Shown here piece after piece: positions 55,510 through 63,918 of a DNA stretch of 64,000 nucleotides. Position 1 is the first letter of the stretch, and each line of letters starts with the position of its first letter. The translations under genes were made by a program, and so were the position numbers. The stretch spans positions 1,110,466 through 1,174,465 of the forward strand of contig MKVM01000001.1 of NCBI GenBank assembly GCA_001898835.1, written 5' to 3'. This stretch comes from Micrococcales bacterium 72-143. GTDB lineage: Bacteria; Actinomycetota; Actinomycetes; Actinomycetales; Microbacteriaceae. Below the pieces are notes generated by a model that was not told the origin of the DNA, made no database searches, and saw nothing but the letters and a program-made list of their open reading frames with translations.

Positions 55510-56555
55510 GCGAACCCGGCGCGCCCGACGAGGCGCGGCTGCGGCAGGTGTTCGAAGCCGCGGTGCGGCAGGCGATCTTCCCACCGGTTCCGGCTGGCGA
55601 CCGGCTCCTGGTGCTGCTCGGCGGCCAGCCCGCCGCGGGCAAGACGAGAGCGCAGGCGGCGATCCTCGCGGAGCACCCCGAGCTGGTGTCGATAACCGGG
55701 GACGATCTGCGCGCCTACCACCCCGGCTACCGCGAGCTGGCGGTGGACGACCCGCTGGGGATGCCGGCCGCGACCGCGCCGACTTCGAGCGGGCTAATCC
55801 GGCTCGCCCTGGATCATGCGATCGAGCACGGCTACCCGGTGCTGCTGGAGGGCACCTTCCGCGACCCGGCGATGGTCACCGGCACCGCGGCCCGGTTCGC
55901 GGAGGCCGGCTACCGTGTTGAGGTCGTCGCCGTCGCAACCCCCGCCGCGGTGTCGCGGCTGGCGGCCGAGGAGCGGTTCCTGCGCGCCCGGCGCGGCGAG
56001 GTCGGTCGCTGGACCCCGCCCGAGGTGCACGAGACGGCGCTGGCCGGCTCCCCCGAGGTCGTGGCCGCGCTGGAGGCGCTGCCCGCCGCCGCCCGTATCC
56101 AGGTCTACGCCCGCGACCGTCGCCTCTACGACAACCACCGCACCCAGGCCGGCGCGTGGGAGCAGGAGCCCAGCGCGGCCGACGTGCTGCGCGGAGAGCA
56201 GACCCGACAGCTCACCCCGGCCGAGGCGGTCGGCTGGCTCGCGGACTACGGCGCGGTGTTCGGCGCCGCCCTTGCCCGGCGCGGCTACCTCAGCCCGAGG
56301 ACCGCGCCGGCCTACCGGCGGCTGCAAGACGACGCCGCCCGGATGATCGAGCTGGCGAGGGACGAGCCGAGCGCCGACGTGCGGGCGCTGGAGGAACAGC
56401 AGACGCACCGCCGACTCGCCCTGAAGGTCAGTGTGCCCGAGCCGCCGGGAATCGTCGGACGGATCGGGCAGACCCTCCGGCGCTCACTCCCGCCCTACCG
56501 CCCCGCCCCGTCGCGTGACGTGCCCGGTCACGAGCCGCCGAGCATCGGACGCTGA
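55506..56555 (+). CDS. Zeta-toxin family kinase
   Basis: The 349-residue protein has the Walker A GGQPAAGKT at residues 39-47. The zeta-typical SITGDDLRAYHPGY follows at 63-75 (Asp for catalysis and UDP-GlcNAc or nucleotide binding), then VLLEGTFRDPAMV and EVVAVATPAAVSRLA. Zeta toxins phosphorylate UDP-GlcNAc and block cell-wall synthesis. The C-terminal third is helical and variable. Islands commonly carry such pairs to secure their maintenance. GTG 55506 start. Confidence 0.88.
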   Translation: MSEPGAPDEARLRQVFEAAVRQAIFPPVPAGDRLLVLLGGQPAAGKTRAQAAILAEHPELVSITGDDLRAYHPGYRELAVDDPLGMPAATAPTSSGLIRLALDHAIEHGYPVLLEGTFRDPAMVTGTAARFAEAGYRVEVVAVATPAAVSRLAAEERFLRARRGEVGRWTPPEVHETALAGSPEVVAALEALPAAARIQVYARDRRLYDNHRTQAGAWEQEPSAADVLRGEQTRQLTPAEAVGWLADYGAVFGAALARRGYLSPRTAPAYRRLQDDAARMIELARDEPSADVRALEEQQTHRRLALKVSVPEPPGIVGRIGQTLRRSLPPYRPAPSRDVPGHEPPSIGR

Positions 56556-56575
56556 GCAGAGGCGCAAGGGAAACC

Positions 56576-56926
56576 TCACCGCGGCAGAAGGCTACGCGCC
56601 GCGCCTTCGAGCGCGCCGTCGATGACGCGGAAGTAGGCCCACTTGCCGCGCTGCTCGCGGGTGGCGAGCCCGGCGTCTACGAGCTGCTTCATGTGGTGCG
56701 AGACGGTCGGCTGCGCGAGGCCGACCGGGTCGGTGAGGTCGCAGATGCACAGCTCCCCGGTGTCGCTGGCAGCGATGAGGGACAGCAGCCGGACGCGAGT
56801 GGGGTCGCCGAGGGCCTTGAAGACGCGGGCGATCTGCTCGGCCTGATCCGTCTCCAGGGCGCCGCCGGTCACGGTCGCGCAGCACGTCATGTCCTCGGTG
56901 GCGACGGCGGGGAGGGTGTCGATCAC
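56576..56926 (-). CDS. arsR: ArsR-family metalloregulator
   Basis: The 116-residue winged-helix repressor has the As(III)-sensing motif ELCICDL with Cys60 and Cys62 at the start of the recognition helix and an additional Cys pair near the N-terminus (TCCATV, Cys15-16). The DNA helix is LAQPTVSHHMKQLVDAGL. GTG 56926 is chosen because GGAG lies 7 nt upstream; ATG 56890 (MTCC) is an alternative. It is divergent from the FAD-protein gene, with repeated TCGATRTATYGA boxes between. Confidence 0.92.
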   Translation of the reverse strand: MIDTLPAVATEDMTCCATVTGGALETDQAEQIARVFKALGDPTRVRLLSLIAASDTGELCICDLTDPVGLAQPTVSHHMKQLVDAGLATREQRGKWAYFRVIDGALEGAARSLLPR

Positions 56927-56948
56927 GGTGCAGCTCCATCGGGTCGTA

Positions 56949-57003
56949 TTGACATTGCTCGATGTATCGAGGATTCTCGATGTATTGATGCTAGTCGATA
57001 CGA
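56949..57003. promoter_or_regulatory. ArsR operator region and divergent promoter
   Basis: TTGACA at 56949-56954 is a clear -35 hexamer for rightward transcription. TCGATGTATCGA (56959-56970) and TCGATGTATTGA (56977-56988) are two copies of an AT-rich imperfect palindrome 18 bp apart, and a third, shorter TCGATACGA lies at 56995-57003. The spacing of about two helical turns fits tandem ArsR dimers covering both promoters. Confidence 0.7.
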
Positions 57004-57012
57004 GGAGTGATA

Positions 57013-58335
57013 GTGGGACTTCCCGTTGTGGTGATCGGTGCAGGACCGCAAGGGCTCGCGGCGGCGGCGCATCTTCTGGAGCGTGACCTGGAGCCGCTGG
57101 TGCTGGAACAGGGCACCAGGCCGGCGGCAGCCGTGGCCGAGTGGGGGCACGTCCGCCTGTTCTCGGAGTGGCCCGAGCTGATCGACCAGGCCGCCGCTCG
57201 CCTCCTGGCGCCGAGCGGATGGCGCGCGAACGAGCACGGATACCCGACAGGTGAGGCGTGGATCTCCGACTACCTCGCTCCACTCGCTCACGCCCTCGGT
57301 GAACGAGTGCGCTTCGGGACGCGCGTGACCGGAATCGGTCGGAAGGGCCGCGACCTTCTCGTGGATGCCGGTCGCGCCGAGCAGCCCTTCGTCGTCCACG
57401 TCGAGGAACCCGGCGGCGCCCAGTCGCGGATCGAGGCGCGTGCGGTGATCGACGCATCCGGTTCATGGTCGGCCCCGAACCTGGCCGGTGCTGACGGATT
57501 GCCGACGATCGGCGAGGCCGAGGCCACGGGCTTCCTGACGTACCGGATTCCCGCGTTCGAGAACCCTGCCGAATACGCGGGGCGGCACACGGTCGTCCTC
57601 GGCAGCGGGCACTCGGCCATCACCGCTGTCACCGAGCTGGCCCGGATCGCCCGCCAGTACCCGGAGACTCGCATCACCTGGGCGTTGCGCCGCGATGGTG
57701 TCGGCTCGACCTTCGGCGGCGGGGACGCGGACCAGCTTCCGGCCCGCGGTGCGCTCGGTGAGCGCGCGAAGGATGCCGTCGACCACGGCATCGTGTCCCT
57801 GGTCACCGGCTTCCGCACCGAGCGGATCGACACCACCGATCAGGGCGCGGTCCTCACCGCCGAGGACGGCCGCGCGCTCGATCCCGCCGCTCGCGTCGTC
57901 GTGCTGACCGGCTTCCGGCCGGATCTGTCGTTCCTGTCGGAGATTCGGCTGGAACTGGATGCCCGGTTGCAGGCGCCGGTGCGGATCGCGGCGGACATCG
58001 ACCCGAACATCCACTCCTGCGGGTCGGTGCGCACCACCGGCGCGGCCGACCTCGCCCAGCCGGAGCCCGACTTCTTCATCGTGGGAGCGAAGTCCTACGG
58101 CCGCGCGCCGACGTTCCTGGCGCTGACCGGGTACGAGCAGGTCCGCAGCGTTGTCGCGCAGCTCTCCGGCGACCACGAGGCCGCTGCGCGGGTCGAGCTG
58201 GTACTGCCCGAGACAGGCGTATGCGGGGGCGCGGGGCTGTTCGACGACCCGGACGCGGCGAAGGGCGAGGCGTGCTGCGCTCCGGCACCGAAGGTGCTCC
58301 AGATCGGGCGCGCGCCCGTCTCTGCCACCCGGTGA
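57013..58335 (+). CDS. FAD-dependent flavoprotein of the arsenic cluster (ArsO-like)
   Basis: The 440-residue protein has the dinucleotide-binding start LPVVVIGAGPQGLAAAAHLL, a second site VVLGSGHSAITAVTELARI near residue 197, and the C-terminal NIHSCGSVRTTGAADLAQPEP. The very end carries cysteines (GVCGGAGLF, GEACCAPAP), suggesting metal or As(III) binding. Such flavoproteins (ArsO) lie in many actinobacterial ars operons; the reaction is not settled. GTG 57013 has GAGGAG at 5 nt, better than GTG 57007. It converges with arsC. Confidence 0.82.
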   Translation: MGLPVVVIGAGPQGLAAAAHLLERDLEPLVLEQGTRPAAAVAEWGHVRLFSEWPELIDQAAARLLAPSGWRANEHGYPTGEAWISDYLAPLAHALGERVRFGTRVTGIGRKGRDLLVDAGRAEQPFVVHVEEPGGAQSRIEARAVIDASGSWSAPNLAGADGLPTIGEAEATGFLTYRIPAFENPAEYAGRHTVVLGSGHSAITAVTELARIARQYPETRITWALRRDGVGSTFGGGDADQLPARGALGERAKDAVDHGIVSLVTGFRTERIDTTDQGAVLTAEDGRALDPAARVVVLTGFRPDLSFLSEIRLELDARLQAPVRIAADIDPNIHSCGSVRTTGAADLAQPEPDFFIVGAKSYGRAPTFLALTGYEQVRSVVAQLSGDHEAAARVELVLPETGVCGGAGLFDDPDAAKGEACCAPAPKVLQIGRAPVSATR

Positions 58336-58345
58336 CGGCGATCGC

Positions 58346-59014
58346 TCAGGAGCGCGTCGGCACGCTCAACTCGGCCAGCAGGCTCAGCACCCGTCGTTCG
58401 ATCTCGTCGCGCACCGGGCGGACTCCCTCGGGCGTCCAGCCGGCGGGGTCGGGCAGGGTCCATTCCTCGTAGCGTTTGCCGGGGAAGATCGGGCAGGCGT
58501 CGCCGCAGCCCATCGTGATCACCACGTCGGCGGCGCGCACGACCTCATCCGTCCACGGCTTCGGGTACTCGCCGGCGATGTCGATGCCTCGCTCTGCCAT
58601 GACCTCGACGGCGACCGGATTGATCCGCTCGCCCGGTTCGGAGCCGCCGGACCAGCCGACTGCGTGCTCGCCGGCATGGTGCTGGAAGAAGCCGAGTGCC
58701 ATCTGCGAGCGGCCGGCGTTGTGGACGCACAGGAACAGCACGGTCGGCTTGCCATCGACCTGGAGGCCATCGACCTTGGCGAGTGCGCGCAGGCGTTGCC
58801 GGGCGAACTTCTCGGTCAGCAGGGGCAGGTAGTTCGGAACCGTGGCGCGTGCGGCGAGGTCGGCGTAGGAGGCGTGCAGGGAGCGGTCGATCGTCTCCCG
58901 CCCGAAGGTGCCGGCGAACTCTCGCGTCAGGCGCTCGGCGCTGGTGGCAAGGGCCGCCTCCTGGTCGATGGTGATGGACGCATGACGTTCGTGCTCGTGG
59001 GGCATCGTCGTCAT
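58346..59014 (-). CDS. arsC: Arsenate reductase (LMW phosphatase fold, mycothiol type)
   Basis: The 222-residue protein has an N-terminal helical domain (about 1-85) typical of actinobacterial ArsC, then the low-molecular-weight phosphatase domain. The P-loop is FLCVHNAGRSQMA (Cys96, Arg102, CX5R). The segment DVVITMGCGDACPIFP follows, including the second cysteines, and a catalytic Asp in TLPDPAG. It would couple arsenate to mycothiol for reduction to As(III). ATG 59014 overlaps the fusion gene's stop (ATGA). Confidence 0.9.
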   Translation of the reverse strand: MTTMPHEHERHASITIDQEAALATSAERLTREFAGTFGRETIDRSLHASYADLAARATVPNYLPLLTEKFARQRLRALAKVDGLQVDGKPTVLFLCVHNAGRSQMALGFFQHHAGEHAVGWSGGSEPGERINPVAVEVMAERGIDIAGEYPKPWTDEVVRAADVVITMGCGDACPIFPGKRYEEWTLPDPAGWTPEGVRPVRDEIERRVLSLLAELSVPTRS

Positions 59015-59688
59015 CCCTTCGTCGTGGTTAGCCGGGGTGCGAGGCTTTGGATTCGGGAGGCGATGTCCTCGAACGCGGCATCGAACGCGGCATCGGTCCC
59101 TGCGCGCACCGGGTCCGGGACCGACCAATGCAGCCGGCCCCCGCCGGCCAGTTCTTCGTGGGCGGTGTCGCAGACCGTCACCAGGAAGTCGTCGGCCTCG
59201 GCCACGTCCGGAAGCGCCCGCGGTCGGGAGGCGCGGAGGGTGAGCCCGTGCCGCTCGGCGGCGGCGAGCGCGCCCGGCTCGATCGCGTCCGAGGGGTGCG
59301 TGCCCGCCGAGGCGACCGGGACATCGCTCGCGTCGTGCCAGAGCGCGGCGGCGAGCTGCGAGCGCGCCGAGTTGCCGGTGCAGACGAACACCACCCGCCT
59401 CACCCCGAGGGTCGGCGTCGGGATGAGCCCGTCGAACGCGGCGGGGGCGAGGCGCAGGTAGGTACGGCGTCGGTCGGCCTCCGACCGGGTGCGGATCAGC
59501 ATCGCCTCCCGCTCCAGGAGGTTCAGGTGGTGCGCGAGCAGGCTGGACGAGATGCCGAGTTCGGTCTGCAACTCGACCGGGGCTGCGTCGCCCAGGGTGA
59601 GCAGGTCCATGATCCGCAGGCGCACCGGGTCGGCCAGCGCCGCGTACCGCGCCACCCGCCCAGCCAGGCTAGTTTCCTCAACGTTCAT
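59011..59688 (-). CDS. ArsR-ArsC fusion: HTH regulator joined to LMW phosphatase domain
   Basis: Residues 1-85 form an ArsR-type winged helix (ALADPVRLRIMDLLTLGD, then LGISSSLLAHHLNLLEREAM), without the ELCICDL sensor motif of the other ArsR. Residues 95-225 form a low-molecular-weight phosphatase/arsenate reductase domain with VCTGNSARSQ (Cys103, Arg109) and the end VPDPVRAG. Such fusions would let a reductase product control transcription. The start ATG 59688 gives MNVEETSLAG. It is divergent from the aquaporin gene. Confidence 0.9.
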   Translation of the reverse strand: MNVEETSLAGRVARYAALADPVRLRIMDLLTLGDAAPVELQTELGISSSLLAHHLNLLEREAMLIRTRSEADRRRTYLRLAPAAFDGLIPTPTLGVRRVVFVCTGNSARSQLAAALWHDASDVPVASAGTHPSDAIEPGALAAAERHGLTLRASRPRALPDVAEADDFLVTVCDTAHEELAGGGRLHWSVPDPVRAGTDAAFDAAFEDIASRIQSLAPRLTTTKG

Positions 59689-59736
59689 TACCTCAATAGT
59701 GACTGAGCAATGTATCGTCGTCAAGGTGATCCCGCG

Positions 59737-60432
59737 ATGACCCCCTCACCGCCCCCTGCCGTCGCCCCGCTCTGGCGCCGTGCCCTGGCCGAGTTCCTCG
59801 GCGCGGGGCTGCTCGTGACGGTCGTGATCGGCTCGGGCATCGCCGCCGAGCGTCTGTCGCCGGGGGATGTGGGGCTGCAACTGCTGGAGAACTCGCTGGC
59901 GACCGCGCTGGGCCTGGCGGTGCTCATCCTCGTGTTCCAGACCGTCAGCGGGGCGCACCTCAACCCGGTCGTGACCCTCGCCGACCGCGCCCTCGGCGCC
60001 CGGCGCGGGCCGGTCGAGATCAGCGTCTACGTCGTCGCGCAGATCGCGGGCGGCATCGGCGGGGCGGTGCTGGCGAACACGATGTTCGGCGTCGCCACCA
60101 CGATCTCCAGCAAGGACCGCCTGGGCGCCGGGCATCTGCTGGCCGAAGTCGTGGCGACAGCGGGACTGGTGCTGGTGATCTTCGCGCTGGTGCGTACCGG
60201 CCGGGCCGCGCTGGTCGGTCCCGCGGTCGGCGCGTACATCGGCGCGGCGTACTGGTTCACCTCGTCCACGGCCTTCGCCAACCCCGCCGTGACCCTCGGC
60301 CGCATCTTCTCCGACACCTTCGCCGGGATCGCCCCCGGCTCGGCGCTGTGGTTCGTCGGCGCGCAGCTCGTCGGCGGCGCGATCGGCCTCGCCATCGTCC
60401 TCGTCCTGTTCCCGAGAAAGGCAACCCCATGA
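59737..60432 (+). CDS. Aquaglyceroporin (AqpS/MIP family), probable arsenite channel
   Basis: The 231-residue protein has six helices and the two channel motifs GAHLNPVVT (NPV variant of NPA) and AFANPAVT. In Sinorhizobium, AqpS with ArsC gives arsenate resistance because As(III) made inside leaves through the pore. No Acr3 or ArsB pump gene is in view, which favours this role. ATG 59737 has AAGGTGA upstream. Its stop overlaps the next start (ATGA). Confidence 0.88.
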   Translation: MTPSPPPAVAPLWRRALAEFLGAGLLVTVVIGSGIAAERLSPGDVGLQLLENSLATALGLAVLILVFQTVSGAHLNPVVTLADRALGARRGPVEISVYVVAQIAGGIGGAVLANTMFGVATTISSKDRLGAGHLLAEVVATAGLVLVIFALVRTGRAALVGPAVGAYIGAAYWFTSSTAFANPAVTLGRIFSDTFAGIAPGSALWFVGAQLVGGAIGLAIVLVLFPRKATP

Positions 60433-61811
60433 CCCATCTGATCGCCATCGGCGGCTCCGACGCCGGCATCTCCGCCGCGCTGCGCGCCCGCGAGCTCGAC
60501 CCCGCGACCGAGGTGACCGTCGTGGTCGCCGACGAGTACCCGAACTTCTCGATCTGCGGCATCCCCTACTACTTCACCGGGGAAGTCCAGCCCTGGCAGT
60601 CGCTCGCGCACCGCACAGCGGCGGACCTGGAGGCGACCGGGATGCGGCTGCGGCTGAACACCTACGCCACCGGCATCGACGTGGCCGGGCAGCGTCTCGA
60701 AGTCCGTAACCCGGACGGCCAGATCGAGGAACTGGCCTACGACGAGTTGATGGTCGGCACCGGGGCGCTCCCCTCCCACGCGGGGATCACCGGCCTCGAC
60801 GGACTCGGCCCTGAGGACGGGGTGCATGTCATCCACTCGATGGGCGACACCTTCGCCCTGGACCGCGACCTGACCGACCGGCAACCGCAGTCGACCATCA
60901 TCGTCGGCGCGGGCTACGTCGGCCTGGAGATGGCCGAGGCGTTCACCGTCCGCGGGCTGCGCGTGACGCAGCTCCAGCGCGGCTCCGAAGTGCTCTCCAC
61001 CCTCGACCCGGAACTCGGCGCGCTGGTGCGGGATGAGATCGAGGCGCACGGCGTCGAGGTCGTCACGGACACTACCGTCACCGGGATCGAGAAGACCCCG
61101 GCCGGGCTGACCGTCACCGGCACCCACCGGGGCGAGCCGATCCAGCGCACCGCCGACCTCGTGCTCGTCGTCGTCGGCGTGCGCCCGAACACCGAACTGC
61201 TGGAGCAGGCCGGGGCGACCCTGGGCGCGGGCCGCGCGGTCGTGGTGGACGAATGGATGCGCACCGGCCTGCCCCATGTGTGGGCGGCCGGCGACGGCAT
61301 CATCACCCACCACCGCCTTCTCGGGGTGACCTACCTGCCGCTGGGGACGACCTCGCACAAGCAGGGCCGCGTCGCGGGCGAGAACGCGATCGGCGGCGAC
61401 GCGCGCTTCGCCGGGTCCGTCGGCACCCAGGTCGTCAAGGTGTTCGACCTCGTTGCCGCTCGCACCGGGCTCCGGGATCACGAGGCCGAGGGAGCCGGCT
61501 ACGCGGCCATGACCACCGCGGCGGCGGCCGACGACCACAAGCGGTACTACCCCGGAGCCCACCCCATCCAGTTCCGCATCACCGGCGACACCCGCGACGG
61601 CCGGCTCCTGGGCGCGCAGCTCGTCGGGCGACGAGGCACCGAAGTCTCCAAGCGCGTGGACACCTACGCCACCGCCCTCTACGCCGGGCTCACCATCGAG
61701 CAGATCAGCGACCTCGACCTCTCCTACACCCCGCCCCTCGGCTCACCCTGGGACGCCGTGCAGGTCGCGGCGCAGGCGTGGTCGGCCACCAGGGCGAGCC
61801 TGCTGGTTTAG
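60429..61811 (+). CDS. FAD/NAD(P)H disulfide oxidoreductase of the CoA-disulfide-reductase type
   Basis: The 460-residue protein has the FAD site LIAIGGSDAGISAALRARE, the active-site cysteine in NFSICGIPYYF (Cys43, single-cysteine type), the NAD site STIIVGAGYVGLEMAEAF, and VWAAGDGI near the C-terminal FAD contact. The dimerisation domain follows (RYYPGAHPIQFRITGD). Such enzymes reduce CoA disulfide, polysulfide or O2. Overlap with the aquaporin gene places it in the arsenic operon, perhaps supplying reduced thiols. Confidence 0.88.
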   Translation: MTHLIAIGGSDAGISAALRARELDPATEVTVVVADEYPNFSICGIPYYFTGEVQPWQSLAHRTAADLEATGMRLRLNTYATGIDVAGQRLEVRNPDGQIEELAYDELMVGTGALPSHAGITGLDGLGPEDGVHVIHSMGDTFALDRDLTDRQPQSTIIVGAGYVGLEMAEAFTVRGLRVTQLQRGSEVLSTLDPELGALVRDEIEAHGVEVVTDTTVTGIEKTPAGLTVTGTHRGEPIQRTADLVLVVVGVRPNTELLEQAGATLGAGRAVVVDEWMRTGLPHVWAAGDGIITHHRLLGVTYLPLGTTSHKQGRVAGENAIGGDARFAGSVGTQVVKVFDLVAARTGLRDHEAEGAGYAAMTTAAAADDHKRYYPGAHPIQFRITGDTRDGRLLGAQLVGRRGTEVSKRVDTYATALYAGLTIEQISDLDLSYTPPLGSPWDAVQVAAQAWSATRASLLV

Positions 61812-61844
61812 GCAGAATCACATGGCTCAGCCAGGCTGTTCCTG

Positions 61845-63062
61845 ATGACTCCTTCGCCCCCGACCCGCAAGCGCCGCCATCCCGGCACGGTCGGAGAGGT
61901 GTTCCTGGTGTTCCTGCGCCTGGGGCTGACCTCGTTCGGTGGTCCGGTCGCGCACCTGGGCTACTTCCGCGAGGCGTTCGTGGAGCGCCGCAAGTGGCTG
62001 GGCGACCGCGCCTACGCGGACCTGGTGGCCCTGTGCCAGTTCCTGCCCGGCCCGGCGTCCAGCCAGGTCGGCATGGCGATCGGGCTGCAACGCGCAGGGT
62101 TCGGCGGACTGCTGGCCGCGTGGGCGGGCTTCACCCTGCCGTCGGCAATCCTGCTGGTCGCGTTCGCCTACGGGGTCACGGCGCTCGGCGACCTGTCGAA
62201 CGCCGGATGGATTCACGGGGTCAAGGCCGCGGCGGTCGCCGTCGTCGCCCACGCCGTGCTCGGGATGGCGAGAACGCTGACTCCGGATGCGAAGCGGGCG
62301 ACGATCGCCGTGGCGGGCATGATCGTCGTGCTGCTGGTCCCGAGCGCCTTCGCCCAGGTTGCGGTAATCGCCGCCGCCGGAATCGTCGGGCTGGTGTGGC
62401 TGCGCCCGCAGGCCGCCACGGCATCGGAGTCGGAGCCATTCGCCGTGCGGGTGCCTCGCTGGGTGGCGATCGCGAGCCTGGCTGTCTTCACGGTCCTGCT
62501 GGCCGGCCTCCCGGCGCTCTCGGCGGCGACCGGCGACGGAGCCGCCCGCCTGTTCGACGTGTTCTACCGCGCCGGGGCGCTGGTGTTCGGCGGGGGCCAC
62601 GTCGTGCTGCCGCTGCTGGAAGCCGGGACCGTGCAGACCGGCCTCATCGACCATGACGTATTCCTCGCCGGCTACGGTGCCGCGCAGGCAGTCCCCGGCC
62701 CCTTGTTCACTTTCGCCGCCTACCTCGGCACCATGACCACCAGCCCGCCGTCCGGGCTGCTTGGCGCCGGGATCGCGCTGGTTGCGATCTTCCTTCCAGC
62801 GACTCTGCTGGTAGTCGGCGTGCTGCCGTTCTGGGATCGGCTACGCCGCGCCCCGCTCGCGCAGCGGGCGCTCATGGGCGTGAACGCCGGCGTGGTCGGC
62901 ATCCTTGCCGCCGCGCTCTACACGCCGGTGTTCACCGAAGGGGCCACCTCGGCGGCGAGCCTCGCGATCGCCGCCGCCGCTTTTGTCGCCCTGACATCGT
63001 GGAAGGCTCCGGCATGGGCGGTCGTCATCGCCGCCAGCCTCATCGGCTGGGCCGTGCTGTGA
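61845..63062 (+). CDS. chrA: Chromate transporter ChrA family
   Basis: The 405-residue protein has two homologous halves of about six helices. The hallmark GLTSFGGPVAHLGYFREAFVERRKW opens the first and FGGGHVVLPLLEA starts the second, with QFLPGPASSQVGMAIG and AVPGPLFTFAAYLG as the paired motifs. ChrA exports chromate, giving resistance. It follows the oxidoreductase by 33 nt on the same strand, so it may be co-transcribed. Confidence 0.94.
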   Translation: MTPSPPTRKRRHPGTVGEVFLVFLRLGLTSFGGPVAHLGYFREAFVERRKWLGDRAYADLVALCQFLPGPASSQVGMAIGLQRAGFGGLLAAWAGFTLPSAILLVAFAYGVTALGDLSNAGWIHGVKAAAVAVVAHAVLGMARTLTPDAKRATIAVAGMIVVLLVPSAFAQVAVIAAAGIVGLVWLRPQAATASESEPFAVRVPRWVAIASLAVFTVLLAGLPALSAATGDGAARLFDVFYRAGALVFGGGHVVLPLLEAGTVQTGLIDHDVFLAGYGAAQAVPGPLFTFAAYLGTMTTSPPSGLLGAGIALVAIFLPATLLVVGVLPFWDRLRRAPLAQRALMGVNAGVVGILAAALYTPVFTEGATSAASLAIAAAAFVALTSWKAPAWAVVIAASLIGWAVL

Positions 63063-63085
63063 GCGAGGGGTGAGCCCGCGCCGGG

Positions 63086-63811
63086 TCAGCCGACGACTGT
63101 GCCGAACAGGGAGCCGACGAGGAAGGTCGCTCCCAGGGCAAGCGCACCGCCGATCACCAGACGCGCCACGGCCCGCCACCGATGAGAGCCGCCGATCCAG
63201 GCCGCGACGTATCCGGTGACCGCCAGCGCGAGGAGCACGGCGACGAAGGTCCACACGATGCGCGCCGGGTGCGGCAGCAGCAGGATCGTCAGCAGCGGCA
63301 GCACGGCACCGATCGTGAAGGCGATCAGCGAGGCGAGGGCGGCGTGCCAGGGGCTGACGACGTCCTCCTGGTCAATGTTCAGCTCGACGGCCAGGTGGGC
63401 CTTGAGCGCGTCGTGCTCGGTCAGCTCCGTCGCCACCAAGCGGGCGGTGCCGGAGGTGAGGCCCTGCTCCTCGTAGAGCCCGACCAGCTCCTCGAGCTCG
63501 ACCTCGGGATCCTCCTCCAGCTCGCGCCGCTCCTTCTCGATGAGGGCCCGCTCGGTGTCCCGCTGGCTGGACACCGAGACGTATTCGCCGAGCGCCATCG
63601 AGATCGCCCCGCCGACCAAGGCCGCGGCCCCGGCCAGGAATACCGGCGTGACCTCGGCCGTCGCCCCGGCGACGCCGACGACGACCGCCGCCGTGGACAC
63701 GATCCCGTCGTTCGCTCCCAGCACGCCCGCGCGAAGCCAGTTCAGCCGCTGGGAGAGCCCCGACGCGTGAGGCTCGCCGGAATGCCGATATGGAGGGGAT
63801 TGCGTCGTCAC
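63086..63811 (-). CDS. VIT1/CCC1-family metal transporter
   Basis: The 241-residue protein starts with a polar tail, then RAGVLGANDGIVSTAAVVVGVAG, the family hallmark. A second helix pair holds SMALGEYVSVSSQRDTE, then a Glu-rich cytoplasmic metal-binding helix region (EKERRELEEDPEVELEEL), and three C-terminal helices. Family members move Fe2+ or Mn2+ out of the cytoplasm. It converges with chrA. Confidence 0.92.
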   Translation of the reverse strand: MTTQSPPYRHSGEPHASGLSQRLNWLRAGVLGANDGIVSTAAVVVGVAGATAEVTPVFLAGAAALVGGAISMALGEYVSVSSQRDTERALIEKERRELEEDPEVELEELVGLYEEQGLTSGTARLVATELTEHDALKAHLAVELNIDQEDVVSPWHAALASLIAFTIGAVLPLLTILLLPHPARIVWTFVAVLLALAVTGYVAAWIGGSHRWRAVARLVIGGALALGATFLVGSLFGTVVG

Positions 63812-63918
63812 GGCTACTCACGATAGTTCGGTAGCTCTCCTGCTGCCAGCGAGGAGAGGCAACCCTGCACCTCGGCTCTCGCCGCAGATTCCGGTCGTGG
63901 TGCTCGGGTTTCAGAGCG

